A DNA stretch of 64,000 nucleotides from Annona cherimola (GCA_030490835.1 CM059977.1:25463335-25527334); one strand, 5' to 3'. Positions 1-13,550 are shown, numbered from the stretch's first letter. Notes: generated from the sequence alone by a model not told the origin. Made by a program: numbers and translations.

Positions 1-3000
1 TTCTTCGATAAATAAAATTAAGATCCCACCCAAATAGTTGTTCCTAGCATCTTATTTTATTAACCCAATTCCCCATGCCACAGGAGTAACAACAGGACAA
101 GGAAAATGTGCCCACCTGCTCATCCGAAGTGGATATGCACTACAATTTTATTTTATTTTTGATAAAGTACTATACAATTAATTTGGTATTCAATTAGGTC
201 TACTTTGTCCCCGCATTGAGTGGTCCAAGACGTTTGTGAACAACATGAATTTTCTTTAGAAACAACAACCGGCTTCAATAGTTTTCATGAGTGTTAAGTT
301 GAGTAGGGAAAAGTTTTTAATATTTAATGAAGCTCTGTACTGAAGTTCTAGTTTGTAGGGAAACATATATGTGTAATTTCAGAATTAAAATAAAATTAAC
401 GCTTAAAAAATAAACTAGCAAACTTAACTTACGGATCGCAACAGTATGATGTATTAAGAATTTATTCTCAAAAATGTTATGAGTACAAAAGTAAAACTAT
501 GATGAATTAAGAGTAAAAGTTGCGGATATCAGAAAAAAATTTCCTTGTTTTCAAGAAAAAAGAAAGAAAAAACTTTTATTTCTTGTGTTATTAATTGTGG
601 ACTCCTGATATTGCAAATCAGATCAGGACCTAATTTCTTGATCAACGATATGCTTTCTCCTTTCAACTGATTAGGTGTATGCTTTTGAAACTTTCACTTT
701 CCAAGTGGGACCCAAAGAAAAAAAAAAAGTTGGGGAGGACTTGGTAACCCGAAGTCGAGGTGGGACACCAACCTAAGACATGGTCTTTGGAAATGCATGG
801 CATATAAAAATAAGAGACACTGAAGCAGAAGCGGTTGGCTACGATATTCCAAATTCCCAAACGACGCAAGGCAGTTTTACCTAATCCAGTCTCCCCGCTC
901 CCCCCATATCTTTGCCTTGATTGGATGTGTACCTGTTGTGTCAACCATGGAAGCATGCAAACCAACTGCACTTATATTCACGCATTTACAAAACGCGCCC
1001 TACAAGCACTGTACATAATTGTGAATTAGCAGTGTGTTTTGAGTATTTGCATTTTAAGTTTCATGATATTTCGAAGTACAATTCTGTCAACAGTCAAGTG
1101 ATGGAGGAAGCTACTTGAAATTCGAAAGTCCGATGGCTAATATAGAAAACTTGGAAGGTGTATTTGCCAATATTTTAAAATCTTAGGGAGTTTAGTTTGT
1201 AAGCAATCAAAATAAACATGATAATTCGTAATTATACAAAGTTATATGGTTTATTTTACAGGGAATAAGGGGTTCTGATTTCCTAGGTTTTGATGAGAAC
1301 CTCTTGCAAGTGGCCCCATCATGACACCATGATGATAAATCAATATTCAACCAATCACGGTTTTAACCTTATTTATTTTATCATGATACTAAAAATCATT
1401 TGAAGTGGAGTACCTATTTTAAAATATGTAACTATTGGATCTATTTGCATATAGATTAGAATGGTATTCTAATTTAGAGAAACACTAATCAATATAAGAG
1501 GAATATTCTAGAAAATTTTATTATGTTGATTTTGAACATTTTATTAGATAGAGCCCATGCACGTGTTTGATTTGAAGAAAGTTTTGATTCTTGATGGAAA
1601 TAATAATTCTAATATAATAGATGGAATAGATTTTGCATCATTATTATCAAGGTCAGCCGTATTCATTGAGTTCCCACAAATAATTTGGTGGGTGTCACTT
1701 CCGAAGACTTAAGGGCCATTTTATAGAGACTCCATAATAATTTTATTGCTTAAGGAGCTTGCTTGCGGCATGGTGATGATGTAGCCCTAGTTGTTGTATC
1801 AAGCTAATTTAGATTATATGCTGCTTAAGGGACCCAAAAGCAAAATGTGCGCACATGAAAGATATAACGGAGAACTAAAAGTTATTAGGATAAAGAACTC
1901 CTCCCCAACCAACAAACGGACAAGCAACCACCAATTTTCGTTGCTTTGACTTCGGTGGCATGGATATACAGGTATAACTATTAACTAGCAGACGGCCGAA
2001 GAAGCAACATCAACTAGCCTCCTTCCAAGTACTGCTCAGTCAAAGGTCAGCTCTCGGTCGAGTAGCGTCAATCCCGAAGATTATCAACGCTCCAGTTTGT
2101 AGAAAGATATGTCTTCATAAATTGTTTTGTATGTGGAGGAAGGCTACAAATCAATAGGGTAGCATGAGAAAATCTTAGTGCCGTGAACAGTGAGATATTC
2201 ATGGCATGAATATTCTTTAAAAACTTCCACCGGGAAGTGAGAGAAAAAATAATGTTGAAATAAATAAGATGAGCGTATGACGAATTTGAAAAAATGATCA
2301 GAAAATAAAATTACTGTGTAGAAAAGTAGGGAAATTTTTTTTTCTGTTGAATAACAGACTTTTACGGGTCATGTGTTTAAATTAAAAGTAATCAACTGAT
2401 GGATAGACTTTTATCTTTTAGCAATTAGATGAAGTATGGTTTTTAATACAAATTGGGCATGCATGTGGGAGTACAGTTAGATCAGGTTAGACAATTTGAA
2501 GCCTAATTAATCTGTTTATTAATCAATTTAAAAAATCTCAACCCTCATTTTCAAAAAAATTCTACTCCAACTAGTTTCTAACCCATTTAAAAAAACAAGT
2601 TGACACGCTGTTAATGAGTTGTTTATATAAAATATAAACAAGTTGTAAACAAATTATCAGACAACTGCTTCATTGACAACTACACGACATAAATAAATTT
2701 AGACTTAAAATTTTTTTTGAGGTCTAAACGTACTTTTACTCCCTTACTCATGGACAGTTGTTATGAGAAGGGAGCTCTAGTACACATGTTATTCATCGAT
2801 ATTTTGTCATTACATAACTGAGTAACAATGAAACATGGAGGAACATCGCTCCATCATATCGTTCCCCATTTTTGATGCAATAGTTAGTTAGAAACAAGCT
2901 TGATAATTATGAAAAGTTGCATATAATTGATCCAAATCTCAACATTTCAGTAGACGCCTGGCAAGTGATAACAACAATTTCTGCATCAATATAAAAAAAA

Positions 3001-3491
3001 TAAACATTATGGTTTGAGAATATAAACTAAGGTAACGTTTTGGGTGAACTAGACAAGTTAAATGGATTGACGGGTTGGTAACTCTAAATCTTTGACGGTT
3101 ATGTAGAATAAATGGATAAAATAGATCCAAATGAGTCGATAGATTAGTAAAAGCCAACACTAACCCATTTTAAATCAACCCGTTTAATGTTGCACCCTTA
3201 CATACACCTGGGTTGACTGCTAAGGGAGTTAGGTGGACCTACCTAACCTTCTTGTCCAAACCTGGCCCTCTAGCAAGCCTTCCCTAGAGTCGCTTCCAAT
3301 CACAAGCTGACTCGAAACGTAGGCCTGCCTAATGCTGATGCTAAGCAAGACTAGATTTTTGTCTAGTGAGTTATGCGTAGCGGTCAACCAATGGAAGTTC
3401 TATAACATCAACGCCACCAATTGCGCCGCACAATATTCCAACCCACACACATGTTCCACGTCTGTTCTTTGAACAAAAATAATAAGAGGAT
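1..3491. other. Non-coding AT-rich region
   Basis: No gene is supported here. Open frames are short, overlap each other on both strands and show no recognisable domain. The stretch at about 2440-3210 looks like a decayed relative of the hAT-like elements at 24.3, 38.1 and 45.8 kb, because it repeats their 'aacccatttaaa' and 'gggttggt' type runs, but I could not fix its ends. Confidence 0.5.
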
Positions 3492-3500
3492 GGAAAAGAG

Positions 3501-3863
3501 GGAACATTTTTCAATGCACCCGGGTGCACTTAGCATTAGTGCACCCAAGTGTACTTAACCCATTTTTCTTTTTTTTTTTTTTGAATTTTTTTTATACAAC
3601 TATTAATCTAAATATATTTAACATGTATATTATTTTTTACCAATTTTGAAGATTTTTAAATTTTTTTTAGATTTTTATAAATTAATGGCATTTTTGTAAT
3701 TCACAAATTATGAAACTGCCGCTAATTTTAAAAACTCTAAAAAAATATCTACAAATATCCAAAATTAGTAAAAATTGATATACATGCTAAATAAACCAAG
3801 ATTAACACTTGTATAAAAAAATTTAAAAAAAATTTTGCACCAAGGTGCACTAGATCGATACTA
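3501..3863. mobile_element. Foldback element, 9-bp TSD
   Basis: The two arms are inverted copies of each other. Each contains the family core: a CACCCGGGTGCA-like tip, a run around TTAATCTAAATATATTTAAC, and a GGCATTTTTGTAATT centre. A perfect 9-bp direct repeat, GGAAAAGAG, flanks it at 3492-3500 and 3864-3872. A 9-bp duplication is the hallmark of the Mutator superfamily. No coding capacity is visible. Confidence 0.75.
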
Positions 3864-3899
3864 GGAAAAGAGTAATGAAATAAAATAAAATAAAATAAA

Positions 3900-4151
3900 G
3901 GAGTGTAATTTAGTACACCTAAACACACTTAGCTTCAGTGCACCCAAATGCAAAGACTCATTAAATTACGAAACTATTACTGATTTTAAAAAATAAAAAA
4001 AAATCTATAAATATCCAAAAATAACAAAAATTGATACACATGTTAACATTTAACAGTTATATTAAAAAGAATTTTGAAAAAAACAAATTTAAAATGAGTT
4101 AAATACACCTGAATGAAGCTAAGTGCAACCGAGTGCGTTTGAAAATGTCCC
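3900..4151. mobile_element. Foldback element, 9-bp TSD, reduced
   Basis: This is a second member of the same family, directly beside the previous one. It is flanked by TAAAATAAA at 3891-3899 and 4152-4160. Read inward on the minus strand, its right end (GGGACATTTTCAAACGCACT) matches the left end of the 3501 copy. One arm is shortened, so the element is smaller than its neighbour. The TSD lies in AT-rich simple sequence, which weakens it somewhat. Confidence 0.65.
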
Positions 4152-4160
4152 TAAAATAAA

Positions 4161-5809
4161 ATATGACAAACAATAGGGGAAATGACACGACATTTTTTTT
4201 AGCAAGGATTAAAAATAAATTGGAGGGCGATAAAATATATAAATTTTTTATGTGAAAAGATAGGATAACGAAAATGCCAACAAAGTAAAATTATAAAGAT
4301 AAACGGACACATGTCACATCACTTAATAAATAATAAAGAAATGAAAAGGCTAATAAGTGCAAAGCCTCTCCTTTTCCTCCGACGCAATATTCATTACATG
4401 CTCTCAAGAACTTTTGTTTCATTATTACCAGGCACTAGCATTTTCAATCATCAGCCTCTATCATTCCGTCTAAAATGTATATCTTTGTTTTCATTTTCAT
4501 TCGCTCTGTGTAGCTTAATCTGCAAGAATCAGAGTCACCCAGTCTTTCTAATTATTACTGCACATTATTTTTTGTATTTCCTAACTTGATACAGTGAAAC
4601 ATGGACGCATGGTCCCAAGTCTTGTGTGATTGTGCATAGAAATCCAAATGGGCCAATTGCCAACGTCCACAAAGTTGAAGATAAAGAGATTTAACTTAGA
4701 AGTATAGAATAAATGTAGTAATACATACATGAACCATAACCACATAGATGAAACGTAGCCATTTCCATCACTACAAGTTAACTCACATGGACTAGATGCA
4801 TGAACGGAAGGTCGGTTAGAAGCTCCCATGTTTACCAGCAGCCTGCCTAATCTGAGAAAGGAATACATGAGCAAAAGGCATCCTCCTAAGAACATGAACT
4901 TAAAATAATTACTTTAAAAAAAAATTTAAAAGCTCACTCAATGCTTGAGAAAATAATCTTAAAACAAACAGCAATGGCTAGAAGGAATGTACTTAACCAA
5001 AAGATGCATGCTTACCAACTATGCGAAATACACTTCTCCTACATGTGCCCTCATGAAAGATTTGTTATTAACACTTGTCTCTGCATCACCAACGATATGA
5101 TGATATGAACATAAGGGCCTCTATATCACCAATGAACACAATCCAGGTCGGATTCAGCAAATGCCAGACTCATTAATGGGATTTGTAGCAAATGTATAAC
5201 TTGCTATGTTCTAGAAGATCAGAATAATGAAGTGAAGACAGAAATGCACCAGATACCTTTCCAGTGGCATCCCTGGCACTAAATAAAATACAGTTTCCTA
5301 CTGAATAAGCATGGACAAAAAGAAAGCAAAGCAAAGGTATTACAGAGGGAAATGCAAGGGTTAGTACAGAGGGCATATGCTACAAACAATGCGAAAACTG
5401 AGTGTTTTCTCAGCAAATGATTCCTTAAATACCATCTTGAAGTATAAAAAATTCTTTTCCTCTTCCTTCTATTCTGATTTGACATTTAATCAATCATAAC
5501 AATGGACATTACAAATTACTGAAAGCATAGTTCGTGGTTGTCAAGAATGGATCCATGCAGTTGACCCAAATAAGTGGGAAATAGCTTAGGATAATGCTAA
5601 TGATCATTCCTGTATGAGTGACACCTCACCTCCACACCCCTTTTAACTCTTCTTTTACCTCAATCCAAAGGCTATGTTTCAATGGCAATGGCATACTAGA
5701 TAACATGTTCAGCAGCAGAGCAGTTCAGAATTGAGTATGGACACCAATGCAACAAGTATGGCGCATACCTCACATACCAATGGGCCATTAACACATGAAG
5801 TTGATGGCA
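4161..5809. other. 3' flank of the telobox-Myb gene
   Basis: No protein-coding exon is supported. The minus-strand open frame at 4581-4895 and several others are unrelated to any family I recognise. Part of this stretch may be the 3' UTR of the telobox-Myb gene that ends at 5810. Confidence 0.4.
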
Positions 5810-8800
5810 TCAGCCTCTTGTCATGTTTCGCCATTTGTCCTTCAAATCAATCTGCCGAGTACAACTCTGATGGTCAAATTTTAACCACATGGAAAAGAGA
5901 CAGCACCGCACAACGCAAATTAGCAGGTAGATATATTACCTCCGTTCTGTCATTGAACTCATTACGATATTGCGTCAAAATAGCCTTCCAGTGCCCTTTA
6001 CCAAACCTTCACAGACAATTACATGCAGGAGCATGAAATATTTAAACAAGTCAAGAGAAAATATTTTTGAAAAAAATTTATCAGACTAAGGGTGTGTTTG
6101 TTTGAGGCCAAAACTTGTCAATTAAAACTTTTCAACCCAAAACTTTTCACTCTTCATAACTACTTTATTTTTTAATTATTTTTTCACATTTTTCTATACA
6201 AACTACCCTACTTTTCAATCATTTCTACACAACTACCCATACAACTAACCTATCTATTTTAACTTTAGTTTCTTTACTCCTCATCATTACCCCTATTATA
6301 TCACATCATTTTCTATCAATTTGACAACTTCTACTTCTAAAACTCTTCATCAAAAGTTTTACCTCCAACCAAACACACCCTAAGTGAAAAAAAAAATTTA
6401 GTATCTGAACTCTAGTTGAATCAAATATAAATTGATGGCAATAGATTCTAGCTGCTGCAAATCCAGAAGAGAAGCATCATTTCAAATTTTAATAAAGAAA
6501 GCAGCACACATGAAAATTTGCAAAATGTAATTTCAAGTGGTATCAGCACCTAACAGTGGCAAGGATCATACAACCAAGGTGAGGAAAAGGCAGATGACAT
6601 TCATGACAAAAATGTAATATAAATTCATCTAAGACTAGTAGAACTAATTTAAAGCAGACACCAAAAATATAAGAATCCAGATTCTTCGAGGACTACCGAA
6701 TTCTTACAGAATGAAGCATTTAATAGAAAATTGTGCATGACAACCTTAGGACATAAATTCATCCAAAACACTAGAACTATTTAAAGAAATGTATTAATTA
6801 ATGAAACCAGTTGCTTTTATCATTTAAACAACCTTTTCTTACATCTAAACATTTATATTATTCACTAATGCATATTCATCAGTAATGCCAAAAAACACTT
6901 CGCTTGAATTGAAATTCTTTATATTGTAAAAGTCTAACATTGTGTCAGAGCTTGAATTGAAAGTTTTTCATGTTGTAAAAATCTAACATCATTTTAGAGT
7001 GAATATATAATTATTTAATTTTGAAGATGAATATAAGCACATAGAAGTTTCCAATGACAGCGATTTTTTGACATGATAGATGAATACAAATTGATGATTA
7101 ATATAAATGGTTTAAATCCAAAAGAAAGATATTTTAACACATAAAAAACAATGGGTTGTAACAACAATGTCAGTGCAACTGGTAACATTATATCAGCACC
7201 CTTTAAAGAAAATGATGAAAATACAAAAATCTGGATTCTTCAAAGGCTTACAGCATTTTAAATTCCTAGAGAATGAAGCGTTCATTACAAAATTGAGGAC
7301 GGGGTGGAAAGCAACAATTTCAAAATGCTAGAAAGAAAATAGCAATGAAATGAAAGGAAAAAAAAAATTAGGTATAGATGCTGAGGAAGCATCCTTTTCA
7401 TTAAACAATACCCAGTATAAGACAATAGCATACTCTTTTACTGCTTTTCTCAATGTCTCTTCCTCCTGTGGACTCCATTTTCTACTTTTCCTCCTCTTAA
7501 GGACTCTACTGGGGTCTCCTTTATTCAAGGGAGAGATTTGCCGCTTCTTTGGACTCGGTAATTTGAGTGCTGCTGAACGATTTGGTGATTTGTCTGACGA
7601 ACATTCTATTGAATCATCATCCCACTGCATTGAGAGAACATTATCCAAGATGATCAACCAAGTAAAAGAATACAAGATTTGGAATAGAATGTTTGACTCA
7701 TATTCATCATGTATAAAAACTAAGTGATCAATTTGAAAGCAAAACGTGAACCAAAGATAATTATAACATGATGCAAATTAGGCTTTATGAAGTAAATATA
7801 GCAGCATGCAACCAGTAAATATATAGGTAGTGACTATAGAAACATTGCTGCATTCCATTGGCTGCTGTTTGTCTGTCACTAGTAGTGATATAAGGAGAAA
7901 AATGTACAAATATTCAGAAAAGAAATTTATGAATATCATGTATTTTGTAATTCCATGTAATGAAAATGTCCAAGAGCAAAACGAATTCACATAGGCAATT
8001 CCTTGGCACATCTTCTGTTTTAGTTCTTTCATCGACAGTTACATTTTCTGTCCCATGATTATTCACTTCAGCGTATAAATACTTGTTCCATTATTTCATT
8101 CTTGTAGCAGCAAGCATTTTTCTGAAATAGAAATATCCCATTCGGTTTCCAAAAGACTAAAGAAATAAACAAATATACTAGTCTTCCATCAAAAAAAAAA
8201 AAAAAAAGTATATATACATACTAGTCATGTGCAATGGAAAACACATGGGATCCTTGCGTCCACCAAAAACCCCTACAAGCTAAGTTCAACAGTTTAGAAT
8301 CTTTGCAACACTAAAATACTCACAACACCTTACAATACCAGATAGTAATTGAAAACAATAGTTGAGTTTAAAGATCAACTGAAATTACAGAAACCTAAAC
8401 ATCATTAAGACAAAACGGGAAGATACATCTAATATAAGCAACAAAAACAAGAAAATTAGACCGTTCAGCCTAGAATCTACAATAAAAAGGTGGAGTTTTA
8501 AATTTACTTTCTCAGATTGCAAATACAAACAATGCTTCCATCCAATCACAGTAACAAAAAAAGGTTTTTCTCATCTTAGTCCTTAGATGACATAAGAGCA
8601 CTCAAAAATACATGATATTCCTCTATCGAAAAAAAAAATAAAATTTACATGATATTGTAAAATACAATCCTTAAAAATTCTTGGCTCAAAAACTGGAACA
8701 ACATATTCCGCGATTTTTTTTAAAAAAATATTTGACCAGTCAAGCAACCACCAAAAATGTAGCAATCATATTTACTTATTTAAACAAATGAATTTAATAA

Positions 8801-11331
8801 TACTAGCATAAATCTGAAGTCCAGCAGATAGCTGAAGGATATGTAATCAGAAAATTCAACCGAAACGATATCTACTGTATGGCAGAATATAAAAGTAAAT
8901 CAATCTTCACTATTACCTCATGTGTACAAGCAGTTTTGTTCCATGCCATAAATCCAGGGAACGATGTCCCATCTTGATGATCTCCTGTATTTTTCACATC
9001 TCCACCTTTCTCAGTTGATGCATTGTGTGCATCCAAATCTGCCTTACTTTGATTTTCTTCTGTTTCCCCCTGGCATGCTGCCATGTCAGCTAATATTCCA
9101 GATGCCATTTCAAGAGCATCTGGAAGTGGATCCTCCACAACTGTGTGCAAGTCTTTAGAACTTGATCTAAGGTCTTTTTGCACTTTTGCAACAGCAGGTG
9201 TAGGCAATGTATCGTATTTGTTGCCGCTTTTAGCAATGACCGCTGCTTTTGGTTTGCCAACCATATTTTCCGTGGAAGACCTTGCACTTAGATCACATAA
9301 ATCTTGACGTCGGAGTGGTGGACTACCTACATGCTGATCTAGAAAAATGAAATCAATTGTCCATTAAAATAATAGAATTAGCATTCTGAAAGAAATTGAT
9401 GAAGCAAAAGCAATGATAAGCAACAACAAAAGTAACAAAAAAATAATTAAAAGCAGTGAGGAATTTCCCAATTAACGGCATTTACTTTCATGCAAGCATT
9501 GATTGCTGTTGGCATCAACATCTCTTTGCACCATACCATTCAGCATGATTTCGTATAGTTGGTAGCCGTATTTAGTTTGTTATTTTCATTCAGAGTTCAC
9601 AAGCCTTGAACCGTCCATCATTTACTTCATGTACATCACTGCTTGTATGTGCCACCATTGGAGTCTCGCATCATACCAATGCTAATGATTCTAAAAAGCA
9701 GTCCATCATCTACTTCATGTAAATCAGTGCTTTTATCTGCCACCATTGGGAGATTTGCATCATACTGATGCTAATGATTCCAACGGGAAAACATTAGATA
9801 TCACTACTCTGCTTATGCCTGATGCTAGAATTTTGAGTAAGGCCTTCCTTTGCCGTTATTACCAGTTGTCCCATGTCTACATTGTCTCTAGCAAAACACC
9901 CAATTTTGTCATCAAACTGGGAACTACTAGGAAATACTTTCTGATGCTGGGTCTACTTACACATTGGTTGGATTGAAAATTTCTCATAGAGAGACCTAGT
10001 CTCACAAGCACAAAGGAGGAAGATTCACCTTTCTTATCCTAAAAAACATGTACCACAAAAGCATACTCAATTTTCATCATTGTTTGTCTCCACCTGAATG
10101 ACCAGGTGACTAACATGAGTGTTTAAAGGATGTTAGAGTAGGAAAGTTTAGCGCTTGAAGTTGGGTAAAAGCAACAGCCTTATTATTTCTCCCCTAGAGT
10201 ACACCTCCCTCAGGAACCTTGTCCTCCAAAATAGGTGGCCCAATCAAAAAGATAACAATAATAATAAGCATTGTTTCACTTAAGTGACTAAGTCCAGCAA
10301 TTATTGTTTCCTAAGCTTACTTTGAGACCCTTTTTGATAAAGCCCTTTCTTTAACATCCAAGCTTGTTCTGATCGTCATTTCTGGATGAAGATCACTTGT
10401 TAACAGCAATACCTACTTGAATTTTCATCTAGGTAGATTAATACCTTCTGAAATAAATTTTCATAAACTACAGCTTGCAATTCATAAACCTATTTCATAT
10501 TGATTTAGCCTCTAACGTACGATTTGCAAGCAAGTTGAGAATGTGAATTATAGGCGTAGCAATCTGACCTTCCTCTGTTGCAGGGCCCGTTGCAACCACC
10601 GCTACATCTGCTGCCTTACACTGATCAATTCTCTTGCCCTTAGAAGCATCTTCAACAAAAGCCGCCTCACTGTCGGTGGGCCCCAAACCGGCAACTGAAT
10701 CCTGCTGGCCGGACTTCATCCTGAAAACCTCCCCCGCGGCCCGTTCTAAGAAAGGCGACCCCATTGCCTCCCACGCCTGGTCCAGAAAAATTCTAACCAA
10801 ATCCATCGCCTCCTTCATTGTATCCCTCCCCTGGAACTGCTCCCTCTTCGTCTTCTTCCATATCGCCATCAACACCGCATTTTTCGCCTCTGCCAGCTCC
10901 TTGGAAACCAACCCAACGCGGCAATTTGAAGTCTCCATGTCTGAAACCCTGCCCTTCCAGATACGGTTGACAGCGTCCACGAAACCATCCTGCTCCTGCG
11001 GCGGCTCGTCCTTCAAGAGCCTGGCCGTGCAGGCGACGGCGACGGAAGCGTAGGCGGCCGGCATGGAGGCGGGGATGCGAATTCCAGCGGCATGGTCGAG
11101 CTCCTCGATGGACTCGAGGCAGTCGAGGGTGGACTCGGAGAGGGAGCCAGTGGAGAGGTCGTCGGAGACGGAGCGGAGGAGGAGGGTTTTGAGGAGGCGG
11201 GAGTGGCGGTGGGCGACGGGGAGGATGGAGAGGAGGTGGCGGGGAATGCGGGGATCAAGATTGGGCTGGCGGAGAAGGAATTCTAGGATCCAAGCTGATG
11301 CAGTGGAGTTTATCTCAGGCTGTGAACTCAT
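5810..11331 (-). CDS. Telobox Myb protein, TRFL-like
   Basis: A five-exon gene predicted to bind telomeric or telobox DNA in the nucleus. The exons are 10569-11331, 8917-9338, 7434-7624, 5940-6006 and 5810-5851. All four introns are GT-AG and the phases agree, giving 1485 nt and 494 residues. The first 200 residues are an alpha-helical region starting WILEFLLRQP. The middle (exon 2) is polar and low in complexity. A basic stretch (KKRQ, KRRKSRK) precedes a single C-terminal Myb repeat (about residues 441-491) with the spaced tryptophans RKWSPQEEE, GKGHWKAIL and IDLKDKWRN. The last is the VDLKDKWRN telobox signature with Ile for Val. The protein stops three residues after WRNM, at TRG. The ATG at 11331 is used because the upstream in-frame start at 11370 is GTG. 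The architecture fits the plant TRF-like (TRFL) group; a more exact name is not safe. Introns 1 and 3 carry repeats. Confidence 0.85.
6090..6380. mobile_element. Tourist-like MITE in intron 3
   Basis: A 291-bp element with terminal inverted repeats GGGTGTGTTTG...CAAACACACCC, flanked by TAA at 6087-6089 and 6381-6383. The 3-bp TWA duplication and the TIR fit the PIF/Harbinger (Tourist) type. It lies within intron 3 of the telobox-Myb gene. Confidence 0.8.
9612..9782. repeat. Tandem duplication, about 88 bp x 2
   Basis: Two diverged copies in intron 1 of the telobox-Myb gene share 'tccatcatttacttcatg', 'gccaccattgg' and 'atgctaatgattc'. They start near 9612 and 9700. Confidence 0.75.
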
Positions 11332-11764
11332 TTTCGAGGCATTGGGATTAGGGTTTTGTTGCTGAATCACGAAGAATGGCTTGGGTGTCGTCCCTGAACC
11401 TAAAAGAAAATGAAGAAGAAGGGTTTTTTTCCAAATTACCCCTCATGTCATGGCAAATAGCTGTAATAACCTAAAATAAAGAAAAATATAATTTTTAAAG
11501 TTAAAGCATGAAAATTGATTTTGAAAACAATAAAAAAAAAAATTTCAAAGAAGTGCAAGGGTTCCATCAACTTTCTTGCTCATCAGAATCCTAACCTGGA
11601 ATCGGTAAAAATTACTAACTCCACAGGTAAATTCGCTATTTTCTCGTGGAACCGTCTGTCAAAGAGCTTGCAGTTCGAGCACGTGAGATGAAGAGGTATT
11701 CTTGACGGTAAAGTTGTATGGAATTGAAAATTTGTTATAAAAAAGAAAAAAGAAAAAAGAAAAA
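11332..11764 (-). promoter_or_regulatory. 5' flank of the telobox-Myb gene
   Basis: This is the expected promoter and 5' UTR. I see no convincing TATA box. A 'gggtttt'-type run lies about 20 bp upstream of the ATG on the coding strand's complement, too short to call a telobox with confidence. Confidence 0.3.
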
Positions 11765-12825
11765 ATGAGTTTTGTTTCTCCTAAATATATCTATTATGTT
11801 TAACCATTATTTTAAATATACTTACTACGATTTAAAAGTTTCAAATATATTGACTATGTTTGTACATAATCTCAGATATGCCCATTCCGTCACAAGCATG
11901 AAAGAACGACACAAACCAAGTAAAATTAATAAGATGCCCGTGCAAATAGGTCTATGTCTATGTGAATGGCCTATTTTTAGTTGCATCCATTTGCAACCAA
12001 AATCCGAAAAACTCTAATTTCGTTCCCATTGATTGTCTCTGTCTTCGTCCGCCACCCTCCATCTCTGAAATTCCAATGAAATCTAACTGCCACTCATAGT
12101 CCTCTTTCTCTCATTAAGGTTAGCATTAGGTGGACCAGCCAAGATGTTCAGCCATCTATTAGCCCTCTTTTCGCCCTTTTGTCGTACTCATCTCATCTTT
12201 GTTCTCGTATGCCGCAAGCAACAATTTGTCCCAAGAAACATTGAATCTCTCTAGTAGAACATTAATAGATGCAAGCAACAGAGCGTTTGCCAAAATTTTA
12301 AATTTGCTTGGTTTTCTTCTAACGTCTATTTCTAGATTTATGAGTCTTTTGGTCGCCGTCAATATGAGGTCTCTGATGACAAGTGATGGTTTTACCGAAG
12401 ATGAACGACAATTGGTAGCTGTAATGCAAAAGAGATGATTTTCGTAGGAGAGAGGATGTTTGTCGGATTTGCTAGTGTCAATACAACCGAAACTTGAAGA
12501 GAATACAGCCGTTGTTGTCGCCATTACAAAGATTTACCAGAGTTGATACAAGGATCGACGATAACAGCTATGGCTTCTCTGGTTTAGGATGATGGAGCTC
12601 TATACATTTAGTGTTCATACGATAGGGGTATTTAGGTATTTTAAAAATTAAACCTGGAATATAACAAATGTTCCACAAGTAAACTGCTGGACATGGACGG
12701 AAGGAGTATATTCAAAATTATATGCAAACGTAGTAGATATATTTGAAATTTTTTAAAACATAATAAATATTTTTGAGATTAGGGTAAACGAAAGTGGTTA
12801 TATTTTGAAAAATCTTGTTTTTACT
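11765..12825. mobile_element. TIR element with internal ORF
   Basis: Both ends are made of inverted, repeated motifs of the type AAATATAnCTAnTATGTTT (left 11780-11890, right 12700-12800 on the other strand), enclosing less AT-rich DNA. The mirrored CATTCCGTC / GACGGAAGG marks the inner edges at about 11883 and 12695. The interior holds a 121-codon minus-strand ATG frame at 12159-12524 with no family I recognise. A short relative is at 63.1-63.6 kb. No TSD was fixed. Confidence 0.6.
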
Positions 12826-12842
12826 CATCACGAGTGAATTTT

Positions 12843-13539
12843 GGAGTAATTTTTTGATGCATCTTGATGCATTGAAAGGTGCGAAACCTCACTTTTTAAA
12901 AAAAAATTTTTTGAAAATTTTTCAAAAAACTATTAATCTACGTATGTTTAATTTATAAATCAAAATTTACTATTTTTGAAAATGTGTATATATATACATT
13001 TAATTTTTAAAATAGAAGAGGTTTTTAGTCGTTTTTAAATAACTAAAATACCCTTATTTTTAAAAAAATAAAAAATATATTTATATATCTTCAAAATTTG
13101 TAAAACTTAATACATAAGTTAAAGAGATGTGATCCTATGTGGCCGGCTGCATGAGACTCCTGTGCGTTCCGTCATGAGATCCATTTTTTTATTTTTTATT
13201 TTTCTTGTAAAGATGTAGAGCTAAGTATATTTAATTTATAAACTAAATTTTACGTAATTTCTAACTCCAAAAATTACGAAAAATATCATTGTGTTCAAAA
13301 ATCAAAAAATACTTAAAAAGTATTCAAAAATGATAAAATTTAGTTTATATGTTAAATATATCTAGCACTATATATTTATTAAAAAAATTAAAAAATATTT
13401 GTGGGAGACTCCCATGGCCGAACGCATGAGATTATCCCTCTAAGTTAAATATACATAAGTTAACAATTTTATAAAAAAAAAAATTCAAAAAAATCTTTAA
13501 AAAATAGAGATTTTACCTCGACACATTGAAACATTACTC
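12843..13539. mobile_element. Foldback element (outer, interrupted)
   Basis: The ends mirror each other (GGAGTAAT...ATTACTC) and a near-perfect 9-bp repeat flanks the unit: GTGAATTTT at 12834-12842 and GTGAACTTT at 13540-13548. Its right arm is split by another foldback element at 13124-13440. Confidence 0.65.
13124..13440. mobile_element. Foldback element nested in another
   Basis: Ends GAGATGTGATCC...GATTATCCCTC with palindromic arms that include GCCGGCTGCATGAGACTCC and its diverged complement. It is flanked by a perfect 9-bp repeat, TAAGTTAAA, at 13115-13123 and 13441-13449. That repeat is itself part of the right arm of the outer element, so this copy inserted later. Confidence 0.75.
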
Positions 13540-13550
13540 GTGAACTTTGT

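Noticed and set aside
4581..4895. Further exon of the telobox-Myb gene
   Set aside because: The gene already ends with a complete Myb repeat and a stop at 5810; no family sequence is found here.
11332..11370. Earlier start of the telobox-Myb gene
   Set aside because: The codon at 11370 is GTG; the ATG at 11331 is the first usable one.
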